Source: Tigriopus japonicus
Lineage: Eukaryota > Arthropoda > Copepoda > Harpacticoida > Harpacticidae
Direction: 5' to 3'
Length of the DNA: 64,000 nt
Assembly (NCBI GenBank): GCA_010645155.1
Contig: CM021318.1
Location: 8,232,311 to 8,296,310 of the forward strand
Part shown: positions 37,541 to 48,700 of the stretch, in pieces
Layout: each line of letters starts with the position of its first letter
How positions within the stretch are numbered: the first letter of the stretch is position 1
Translations under genes and position numbers: made by a program
Notes under the pieces: generated by a model
Database searches by the model: none
What the model saw: only the letters and a program-made list of their open reading frames with translations
What the model was told of the DNA's origin: nothing

Positions 37541-40500
37541 TCAGACAGCTGCCGAGTGTCTGGGATTTTTCACACTTATGTCCATTCCTCCGTTGAGTTC
37601 GTCGCGAGTGTTGAGACCCCAAGGTAAAAGGGTCATCAGTTCGTGCTGCCAGTATCCTTCTCGGCGTCCAAGTTCATCTGGGGTTTGATCAATAATCTGA
37701 AAAAACACAAGGAATGGGTCATGCCTCGGATCAAAGTGTTCAATCGTGATGCTTTTACACCATCACTGACACCTTTTATATGAGACAAGAGCGGACATTT
37801 GTCCAAAAAATCGAAGACGTAATTGACCTATTATTTCGGGTTGACTCTTGTCTGCACCTTGGTCTACAAGTGATGGTTCCTAAAACACAATGCTCATTTA
37901 AGACTTTTGCTCACGTCTTTGGGACAAAGTGCGTTTGCTATCATGACAAAGAAATCAAGAAAGGCTACCGAAAAAAGGAGAAAATGACAATGAAGAACAC
38001 GAAAATTTCATCACATCATATTGATTCAATCGAAATTAACATTTTTCGATTATTATTCATTATTCGAAACCAAAGCGTTAGTTAATTAATATGACTTCGA
38101 GAGGTGTAAGTGAAAGCATGTGAGTATTTTCTTATTTCTGTGACTTGTATATGCTTTTCTGCAACGGCTGTTGATAAATCTTCTAGTGACACAAAAACCT
38201 CGCCGCTCTTGGATTTCAAATTCATTGAGCCTGGAAAACCCCATAGACCACGGCACTACTTTATTTAGTAATCCGTGCATAATCAGAACTTATTCAGTAG
38301 TTGGTTCATTTGATCGAACAAGATTAGAGTGCTCAAGTGCTCCAAACTTTGATTGTTTGCGCAGCCCCATTGAGTCTTCCTGCGATGATGGTAATATATG
38401 GTAAACAAAATTCACCATTTTGGTAAAATGGATCAAGTTAAGAAAACACTTTCTCTAGGTCCAACAATAGAAGCTGGAACTTTACAAGGTTAGTGGGTTA
38501 ATCGAAGGTCTCTTAAGATTATCATAAATGGTGCAATTTTGATATGTGTTTTCAAATTTGCTGTTTTAAAATCACGACGTGTCACTGAATAGGAATTGTC
38601 CTTTACATTTCCCTGTAGGAGACCTTGGGCATGGATGAGATAACTGGGACAATTAGTAGTGCCTTGAATTTCTCCCTCGGGGGGTTGGAAGGCAGAATTT
38701 GGGGTGAATGGACTTTTTGGTATCTTTGTATGTTTCACTTTTAACCCTCTTAGACCCCACCGTCAACTGATTTTAAGTTACGCTTTCAGTGCATTTCATC
38801 TTGTAATTTTTTTGAGGCTGAGTTGTATTCAGAACGGTTCAAAGGACTCTTGGTAGGTGAAATGTGTGCAGAACTGGTCATTCATGAAAGGCTTAGGTAC
38901 CTTTTTTTACCCTTACACCCGAAGAATCAATGTAACAAATGTGAAACATTGGGTCCAAGAGAGTTAATTATTGACCAAAAATATACACCAATAACCCTCA
39001 ACTAGACCTGAAACTGACACTGTTTATTATGTACTAAAAAAGCCAAATTCTACACATGACCCACCCTGTTTTATGATCAAATTATAGACGTTTCTAGAAA
39101 CGTTATGGAACTGACTCAACAATATGTATTACTAAACGAGTGCTACCCAACAAGCCACTTATAGTGCTCAAAGACGAAGACAAGCAATTTGAAATCTGGA
39201 AGATTTGGATTCGCTTCGTAATTGTGGAGCATCCGGGCATTTTCGCCTTAAGAACACAAAGGCCTGGTCAAATCTACCAAGCTAAGACGATCCGATTCGT
39301 GTCGAAGGTTCATTAAGGCTGTCATGAGGAAATATCAGGTCAATTAGAGGCCACAACTCGCCCAGGGCATTGATTCTTTGCTCATCCGCTCGACTGTGTA
39401 CACACTAATCACAGTTCGCCAAACACTTTCAATGAGAACGTCCACCCTACGTAGCATATCTAGCTTTCAACAGCCTATTCAAATGCTCGTCTCGAAACAA
39501 TGATCAGATCTTTCAATGATCGTCGTTTTTTCGGAAACAGTGTAGCGGAGAAACGCAAGAGAATGATGGTGAAAGGAAAACGAAGCCTTTCCAAGAGAAG
39601 TTATGGACTGAGAAACGAGCCTGACGAAGCTCATTACAAAAATTGGACAAGCCTCACGTGAGGCAATGGGGACTCGAAGAAAGTCCGGTGAACATGATTA
39701 GGAAGGCACAAATTGATTCACTGATCGGTTTGTTTAACCAAAAATCTGCTTTTTTCAGACACACCGAGATGACGGGGAAAAAAGCCCGCCAAGACAGATA
39801 TTTATTTGGGCGCTTGCTTCAATATTTAGCCAAGAACTCCAAAAAGAACCAAGGTCAATGTGGACCATTTCTACTAAGAGAAAGGACAAAGACATCATGC
39901 TGAACCAAAAAGTAAAAGTCTACAAGTACTGAGAGAGATCGAGAGCTAACCTGCATCCTCCAAAACGTATATCCGCAGTCCAGGGCAAAATGTTTACCCA
40001 AGGGCGTTGATTGTAACTCAATCTCTCTTCGATGGCCGTAATGCCTCTGTCGCAAGGTCTGATCGGTCTTGCCCACATATTGCTTTTTGCATTTACCGCA
40101 TGTGACCTAAAATAAGGAAAGACGTCCATTATTGAGCTATTCTTTAACGAACTCGTTTAAGAGATTAACTTACCAAATAAACCACGTTGGGGCTGTCACA
40201 AGTAACACTGGTCATAAAGCGGTACACTTTTCCTGTCATTGTAGATTTGAACACACTTCCTTCAATAAATAGCTCACAAGTGACGCAAGTTTTGCGGCCA
40301 CACTTTCGGCATCCTGGCGGCAGACTGCTAGGTAACACTGGTACTGAAGCCTTAGGGCTAACCGGAGGCGAAATATGGGGATTGTATGGAGGGGGTCTTA
40401 AGGGTAGTGTTGCGGTATCGCCACCCCCGTGAAGACTTTCGGTATCCGAGAAATCGGTTTGAAGGGGCGGTTGAGGCAGGTGCTTTGGAGCAGTGGCTCT

Positions 40501-41700
40501 GCTCAAGGAAGGTGGTGCACTTCGACCACGTTGGAATGTTCCCGATCGACTATTGGATCGAGACCTGGCAGGGGTCGTTTCACACCACTTGCGAATTGCA
40601 TCGCGAGTGAACTTGCATTGGTTGAAGTTCCACAATTGGCCCAAGATGGAGACCACCATGAGCAAAAGAGGAGTTAAATACAGAAGGAGGCGACTTCTAA
40701 ATGCAGGCACTATGGTTTCCTCTTGGGTGAGGAACATCACCTCCCCAACATCTTTTAACTGATAGTTGATGGACGGCGGAGGTTTGAACAAGCACAACTC
40801 CAGTAATAGAATGTAAGGTATCAGCAAGAGCAATGACACCAAAAAAAATGCAATATGTGTGTTTCGAACACGTTTGAGCAGACTCTCGTGATTGATTTTG
40901 ACCCGCTCCAAATCACTGGACATTTGATCTTTGGGCCTAACTCCGGCATAGCTGTATCTTCGGATCCTGATTCCATCAGGACATTGGTCACTCTTTGTAT
41001 GTCCTGAAGGCGAGTACAGGGATGCATAAGCGAACAATATCGCTTCCCACGAACCATCCGGCAAGAGTTTGAAGACCATCACGTGGATTCCATACAACGT
41101 GATGGCCATTAGAGCGGTGTAAAATGGTGCAATGGCAAACATGACTGAGCCCAGAATGACTCTGTAGAGGGAACAAAAGATGTGCACAAACAAGGCCGAC
41201 AAGAAAAGACCAGGTCGATTCGTGTCCCATCGCTCTTCATTGTAAAACAACATGGTCACTACGAGCGAGCCAAAGCTTGAAACCAGGCTGATGCTGTGGA
41301 TAAGTCCGCGAAACCATGGCCATGACCAAACCGCATCCTCGTCAAAAATCACAGCCATATCGTCAGTGTGAATGCCATGGAGGATGAGGTTGACTTGAAG
41401 AATCAGTTGGGGTCCCGATTCAAAAAAGCCTTCAAAGATGGTGGCCAAAGCCCTCATGGAGAGGAGGAAAAATTTCTTCTTGGACATGCCGTCCCCGCGT
41501 TGCCATTGTCCCACTTTGACGGACAATGCCGCAAATATGAATCCGGTGAAGGAAAAGATCAAGGTGAGTGTAGCCCAAAAAGGATGCAATTGAATGAACA
41601 GGAAAACGGCATGGATGAGATCCAAAAAGAAATCCAACAATCCCAAAGCACAACGGAAGATCACATAGCACTTAAATTGAGTAGACGTTGTGGAAGGCAT
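37541..41700 (-). CDS. XK-related membrane protein fused to a C-terminal GIY-YIG nuclease-type domain
   Basis: Three exons: 41700-40174 (509 codons), 40106-39951 (52 codons), 37696-37541 (51 codons plus TGA), all joined in phase 0; 612 residues. Residues 1-360 form a multi-pass membrane domain with hydrophobic segments at about 11-37, 42-62, 132-152, 163-192, 195-212, 281-303 and 336-357. It carries the XKR-type block FFESGPQLILQVNLILHG (92-109). XKR proteins include caspase-activated phospholipid scramblases. A Ser/Pro/Arg linker (about 375-462) follows. Residues 463-612 match the Penelope-like element endonuclease tail: Cys pairs C464/C467 and C472/C475, VVYLV as the GIY strand, QYVGKT as YIG, LRQR (R530), HRREI, GKHF, RREGYW (E574) and GLN (N590). 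The catalytic positions look intact. No reverse transcriptase is nearby. Intron 2 is 2.25 kb with a GTTAGC donor. The start is the first ATG. Function as a nuclease, a sensor or neither is unknown. Confidence 0.85.
37697..39950. other. Intron 2 of the XKR-GIY-YIG gene
   Basis: It separates the two halves of the GIY-YIG domain. It contains a sequence (about 38615-38720) related to the DNA flanking the MITE at 35992-36540. No supported ORF was found. Confidence 0.6.
38615..38720. repeat. Repeat related to the flanks of the 35992-36540 MITE (empty site)
   Basis: The stretch ...GAGACCTTGGGCAT...GCCTTGAATTTCTCCCT followed by GGAAGGCAGAATTTGG matches, with divergence, the DNA on the two sides of the MITE at 35905-35991 and 36545-36590. 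It has no insertion. Confidence 0.6.
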
Positions 41701-42257
41701 CTTGAATTAGATGATCCTCTTTATAAAGGTACAAAACATGAGAATAAAGCAAATGAACTTGTGTCACAAAACGATGTCGTTATGGCAGATTTGTAGTGTT
41801 TTCGCGTTTTTTTGTTTGTGCAGTGTAAAAGAGTTAAAATGCTAAATGGACCTTCATTATTGAGGCCAATGAACTAGTCCTGTGAGAGAGACTCACAGGA
41901 CAAAACGAGCGACGAGTTCACCAGAAAGACTGACTATGATCCAAATCGGCTCTGTTAAATTCCTCTGGCAAATCGCCAAAGACAATGTCAGGTATGTATC
42001 CTTGAACACCTAATCTTGACCAAGGCTAAACACCCTTGAAATGCCACCGTAAAGGGCAAACAACAGCCTTGATCGACGGATTTTGCCAAGGTCTTGGCAA
42101 TAATCAAATCCTCTTTGTCAAGATTTGGAAGTTGAGAGAAAATGATAGAAAACAGCAGGTTTGAATTTGGCTCTAAAAGCGTTGATTGGTCAAATTCGAA
42201 TTGCGCCATCCAATCACAACAAAGAATATGAGTGGCGGGAAAATATAAACCTCGTAT

Positions 42258-42346
42258 TATTAGTATAGTATTTTTAGTTATTAGTTATTATTTATTATAT
42301 TAGTTATTAGTATTATTAGTATAAGTATAATATTAGGATCAGTAAC
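42258..42346. repeat. AT-rich simple repeat (TTAGTTATTA units)
   Basis: Low-complexity TTAGT/TATTA array with few C residues, seen directly. Confidence 0.75.
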
Positions 42347-42670
42347 CTAGTATTTTTGTGCTAATTCAAGTTTTCAACGAGAACGTAGCTGCCAAGAGGC
42401 TTGCTTACCCCTTCATGAAATACAAAAATGGTTCATAATTGTATGACGTCAATTTGTGTTTGCTCATCCAAGTATTCAAGGGACAATTCTCACTACTAAC
42501 CACACTCTGTCCGCAAACTACGAAGAGATGCCCGCGAATGGGAAACTTTGGGCCCTTGAATTTTTGTTCCTCCTCAGAGAACTGCAAATTTGGGAGAGCT
42601 TCTTTCAGCGCTGGAGAATATCTTAGGACGTAGGATCGTATTTCAAGTCAGTTAAGGGTTTCAAATGACA

Positions 42671-42676
42671 TTTATT
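42671..42676 (-). promoter_or_regulatory. Polyadenylation signal AATAAA of NAA35
   Basis: AATAAA on the minus strand, 73 nt after the NAA35 stop codon. The spacing is typical of a short 3' UTR. Confidence 0.5.
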
Positions 42677-42748
42677 TCATAACAGAGAGAGAGAGATCTG
42701 AGACACCAGACATGGCAATAATCTAATAAGAGACATACAGCATGTAAA

Positions 42749-45700
42749 TCAGGTAAGTTTTACTGAGGGAAATGTGGAGTTTGTAGAGAAATCGAAACTA
42801 ACATTTCGAGAGCTATCACGGGAGAGGATCCCGGCCACGACGCAGTTGTTTTTGCAAACCGATACCAATGAGGCTACATCATCGGCATTGCCCAAATTCT
42901 GACCCAAGACAGAGTTCGAAGAGGTGTTTGTGCCCGTGGATGCGGTGGACACCGAGGAAGTGAGTATGGTCTCGAAAATCTGACGAGACCTCAGGAAGTC
43001 TTTAGATGCGGCTAAAAGAAGCTCTGACGAGGGAGATTTGGCAGTGTGGTCATGCACTTCCAGGAATTGACTAGAAAAGGGCAAAGAGATACGTTTAACA
43101 ATGGCGAACTTCAATCAAGGGGTGCAAAAAAGTAAAATCTTACCAATAAGGCATGATTGGGGGTGTGAATAATGAGGCAAATGGAAGAAACCGATGCTCG
43201 TATCTCACAGCCTCATTGTCGAATGTGGGATCAGGGACTAGGATTTTAGATTCTTTCTTCAAGGCCACCATGAGCTATTGGGCAGATAAAAGTATGGCAA
43301 TTAATGCACAATTGCATAAAAAGTGATGGGGCTCTTTGAAGTTTCCCCCATAAAGAACTTGGGACAATCAATATGGAACCACACTCTAGCGAGCAAATGC
43401 ATTTGGGATTGAAAAAGCCTCTATCCTCGTTTTTCACGACAGTTTTGGCGGCCCTGGTTCTAAAAAAGTATTTTAGCGAGAAAAGTTCGCTCAAGTGGAT
43501 CGCCCATTTTGCAAGTTTAACACTCATAAATGTTGATCAAGGCTCCTATCCCGATCTACACATTCAGCCTTGGCAGTGAAGTGGAAACATTTTCCGCAAA
43601 CTTCTCAGAAACCTAACAACTCTCATGATTTCCCTTGAATTCATTTCAAAGGAACACTGGAGGAAGAAGAAAAAAGCACTCGCCCCGGGACCATCTTCTA
43701 GCTGGTATGTGAGAGGCACCTTGTTCCATCTTTCGATTCAGTACCCAACGTACAAAATAAGTTTTTCATTCAAACAAGATGAGAAAATCCACACTATTAA
43801 GTCTTGTTTCTTGTTCTATCTAACGCATGGAAGGTGAAAAATCCAACCAAGAATATCATCAAACTAGTCTTTTCGTAAATTGTGAATGTTCCATCATGGA
43901 ACGTCAAATATTCTTCGAAATTGGTGAGCGTGTGCACATGAAACTCGCAAAGCCTCTTTCAAATTGTTTCTCCTAATTGAGGTGCATATCTTGGAAGTGT
44001 TGTAGAGAACGAACCTTGAAGTATCCTGCGCAAAGCGAGGCTCTTCCTTGGAAAAGGGTGATCTCCCTGGAATAGGGCCGGACTGTCGTCTTCTTCTTGT
44101 TGGCATTCTTAACTTTCTTCTTATTCTTGCCTGCAAGAGAGCAAAAAGATGGAGAATGAGTCAAGTTTGGTGGTTCAAAAAGGCGGGGGGAAAGAATCCC
44201 TGCATGCAGTTGACACCAGGGTAGTTGGGAGTAGTTCACCCAAGCAGAATGATAACCTGGGGAGTCAACTGAGAGGCTCCTTGAACCTTGATTTATCGCT
44301 CGCCAAGAAGTCTTTGGTACTTCCAAGACCAAAGTTTTCTTGCGTCGAGGGAATTTATCTGCCTTCCAATCTTAAGTGCTTTGCCAAAGTCATAAACATC
44401 AACATTGATGACGAGATTCGTTTCTGAGCGAAACCAAGACATCTTTGGAGGCGTTTTGTATTACAACCACACATGGGAATCTTCAGGCACACTTGAGTCA
44501 ATTTCAAGTCCGCGGCATTCTAAATGATTGACCTTGATGGCAAGACCAATGCACTTTGGGAGCGATCTCCTTACAAGCCACATAAGGTTATGGGACCATA
44601 ACTTGACTGTCATGCTCCATTCTGAGCAGAAATTAATGAGCTGAGACAATTTATGACTCTCTCTATCTCTTTACATATATACTGTACATCCACTAGTAAT
44701 ATAAAGTGACACGAATGTACTGGTCCCCAAGTTCAATTTACTGGACAGCACCAACGTTTAAAGATTATTCAGAGAGCCGCAAGTACTCCTATTTGAGCGG
44801 CCTTGAAAACCCCAAACAGAGATGCAGTCTCGACGAGAAGATATTAACCCCAATCCCACCGATTCAGTTGTTTGTCAGAGACATTTGGGTCTCATAGCGT
44901 CAATTGAGCTCGTTTCTTATTGTGATTGCAATTGCTTACCGGCGTTCCGCAGGGATTCTGCCAACTGTTCGTGTTCCACCAAGTTCGTGTCGGCGCGATG
45001 AAGACAAGTGATCAACCAGGGAAATAGGAGCTCGTACAAGTACCAATAGAGATATGGGTATTCATGTGTGGAGTAGAGCTCCAATTCAAAGCCGGACAAG
45101 AGGTAACGGACCATTAAACGAAGGACGTGATACAGGAGCCAAGTGCTGAAGAACAACATATGGGGACGAGGACCATCGCTGGATTGCGACAACGAATTCA
45201 GCATGTCATCCAACTTGTCGGACTGAAACGGAGAAAAATATTTGGAACACAATTTCGCGGAGGTAATGTTCCCTCGCTTGAGTGACCCCCCAAACTAATC
45301 GTGAGGAAGCGCTCACGACATTGTATGCTCCATTAATGGGGTTGGCATGAGAAATCTAATTTCTTAATCTCGTTGGCAACGACGATGACTCGACCAAAAA
45401 AAATATCATTCGAGTTCAACGATACATAAGTAAAGGGACGGACTTGGCCTCTTATGAAAAAGCTGTCGGTCTTTGGCTTACTAAATAATACATAAATAGG
45501 GCAAGGATTTATCCACTATACCATACGCCAAATATGTGCTTTAGAATTGATTCGACGAGTAAATGCCCGATCATTCTGCAAACAGGGAGTACCAATACCT
45601 TGCTTAGTTTAATAAAGGAAAGCAATGCAATCTTAAGGAATGTAGACCAACAAATCTCTGGAGGTTCATTAACGTCAATGATCCATCCCACCCAAACAAA

Positions 45701-48700
45701 GGTCTCTTAATGGTATTAAAGGGATTTCTGAGCTCTCTCAGGACCCTATTTCGCTCCGTCATATTTGAAATTTCCTTCATTTGACTATACAAAATGAAGA
45801 TTTATGACCAACCAGAGTTTGCCACTATACATCCAAGATTTATGAAGCCATTCTCAAGACACATTAGCTGAACATCAACGTACACATACGAGCAATAAGA
45901 AGAAAAGTTAAAGCCACTTCTTCCAGTTTGCACTCCCAAGAATTGTAGCAAATTTGCATCTCAATGAATTAAAAATGAGCCGAGCATCTGCATTCGAGTT
46001 CCAGCTCCATCTTTAGGAATCGCTCCAATGAATATCATCTAGGACACATGTCAACCCAAACAAAGACCAAATACAACTCTCTTACCAAGAATGTTTTCTT
46101 CCATGTGACTTAGGATCCTTTCCCCTAGCTTTGACTTACCACTTCTTGGATGGCTGCAAATTCTTCGAGTAACGTTGCAATTTTGTCTCTTCGCCGGGCT
46201 TGGTTGTGTCCAAAAGTTTGCAGAAGCAGGCCCATGGGACGACAACACTGATTAAAGAAACTGTCCACGTTGTTCTTGATCTGGAAAGAGGGCACAAAAA
46301 TATAGCAACTCATTTTGTTGAGTTTCAATTCCGACTTGGTTGAGAGCCAAACATTGCCAATTTTTGCCCAAGATGATATCCTACTTTATGGCTCAAAGAG
46401 CTTGCAGTGTTCAAAAATGTTAGTGAGACTGTCTGTATTAAAGTTAATCGCTTTTAGTAAATGTTATTGTCTATTTTCTAAAATAAAATCATGGCATTAA
46501 TGTGCTTCTTTTTAACCACACATTTCAACATATATTTCCCATGGGCCTTTGGTTCTCTACCTATATTTCTTTCAATATTTGCCGATATCTTGTAAAGCAA
46601 AACAAAGCTTCAAAATATAGGCTCTGCTAAAAATTGAGAAAGACCATTTGGACCATGTCAATTTAACGCAGAGTTGGGTCAATTACTTGGTTGAAAAATA
46701 TGAATTGATTGCAATGGGACATGCGGAAAAGGTTGTTCAAGTGAGCGTCTTAAATGGATTAGTCAGGCGCAGTTTTGTGACAACTTTTTTTCCTTCCGCT
46801 GGGGTCAACTTTCACTTTTACTCCATAGTAGTAAAATGAGCGAATGCTTTGTTTCAAACATGTCTTTAATTTATTTTTTGGATCATTGTTACGTCCTATT
46901 TTTGCAGTAGCAGAAGCCTTCCTTGTTTGCTTTTTTATTCAATCACCGTGAAAGTGAATTTAGCATTTTATTGACCAACTCCAACCTTATTCTTACGTGA
47001 AATATCCATCGCTTCCACAAACCTAGACTCTTGGAATACATGCTAAAATTGAAATGACTTGGACTTGCCAAAATGGGCCGAACAACTCAGCGCAGCTAAG
47101 GTAGCCTTGTTTCCAAGGTATCCAAGGTAGCCACAGCCCTGTTTTACCGCTAGCGGTATGATTTAAAACACTCACTTAAGCAACATTTGTGCATGTCCCA
47201 TAATAACTCAGTTCCGTATTATTTACATACTTGAACGATTTGTTAATGGCATAAAATTGCTTTAAAAGACATGCTTTTCAACTGACAAATTCGTATTTAT
47301 GATTAATTAGTAAAAATATTTTTCTTTCAAAATTGGATTGTATTTACATTTTATTTTATATTTAAACATTTTGTTCATTCGGTAGCATTGGCACAATGAC
47401 CTGATATCTCGATTTTTTCACATCTGTTAACGACAGATATTTCCAGTCCTGTTCAAGATACTTTGAAAAAGTATTGGGATAAGATATTTTCCGCAAAGTA
47501 TCTAGATAAAGATAGTTTAAGATACTTCTCAAAAAATGTATCTAGATAAAGATATTTCAAGATAGTTTGCCGAAAAAAATATCTACGTGGATAAAGATAC
47601 TTTAAGATACTTTCCCGAAAAAAGTATCTAGATAAAGATAGTTCAAGATAGCTTCCCGAAAAAACTATCTAGATAAAATACTTCAAGATACTTTTCAGAA
47701 AACGTATCTATATAAGATACTTCTAGATACTTTTCTTCATAGTGCATAATGTTAAATTATCAGTGCATTATGCACATTGAGAGTGGATGCAAAATGCACC
47801 CTTCCTCAAAGTGGATAATGAATGCATCCTCAGATTCCTCACTCAATGTGCATAATGCGTTCACTCTCAAGTCTCAACATGTATAATGCATCCACTTTCA
47901 ATGTGCATAATGCACAAATAATTTGACATCATGCATTATTACGAAAAGTATCTAGAAGTCTCTTATCTAGATACTTATTGGGAAAATGCATAATGTATAC
48001 TAAACAATGCATAATGGGTGCTTTAACACAAAAGATTGAGAGAAGACAATATCTAGATAAAGATAGTTTACGATAGTTTTCCAAAAAAAGTATCTAGATA
48101 AAGATGTTTCAAGATAGTTTGCCGTAAAAATATTTAGATAAAGATACTTGAAGATACTTTCCCGAAAAAGGTATCTAGATAAAGATATTTAAAGATACTT
48201 TCCCGAAAGAAGTATCTAGATAAAGATTCTAGAACTATCTTTTATCTAGATAAGATAATTGAACAGCTCTGGATATTTCTCAGGTCCCTGATCAGCTATT
48301 GCTTGTTTTCATCAGAAACAGGGCGCGATGTTAAAATTACAAAAACAAAGTAATTGTTGATTTGTAATTGAAAATTCGTCAATTCCATGGCCAAAAATGT
48401 ATTTAGTTACAATTACAACTACTTGGCCCCACAATGTTATTGTAATTGCAATTACAATTACAATTACTCACCGTCCCTGATTGAAAGAGACATTGAACGA
48501 GTAGTTAAGCCACCTGACAACCAACAACTGAGACCTTTGTTTCATTTTACATCAGCCTGTTAACCAAAATCTATTGAATCTAGACATCATGTGAAAAAGA
48601 TGGCTGGGTTCTATCAAATTTTTGTGTCCCCAGTTTTTGGGCTTTTCTGTCTTTGGTTGCTTTTGTTTACCTAAATGTTGTCACAAAATCACAAATCGCC

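Larger units (their letters stand above)
41701..42748. other. Intergenic region between XKR-GIY-YIG and NAA35
   Basis: About 1 kb. It must contain the promoter of the XKR-GIY-YIG gene and the 3' UTR of NAA35. An AT-rich simple stretch built from TTAGT and TATTA units lies at about 42258-42346. Confidence 0.5.

Noticed and set aside
47452..48259. CRISPR-like regularly spaced repeats
   Set aside because: Units are degenerate and contiguous without unique spacers, within an intron of a eukaryotic gene; this is a minisatellite.
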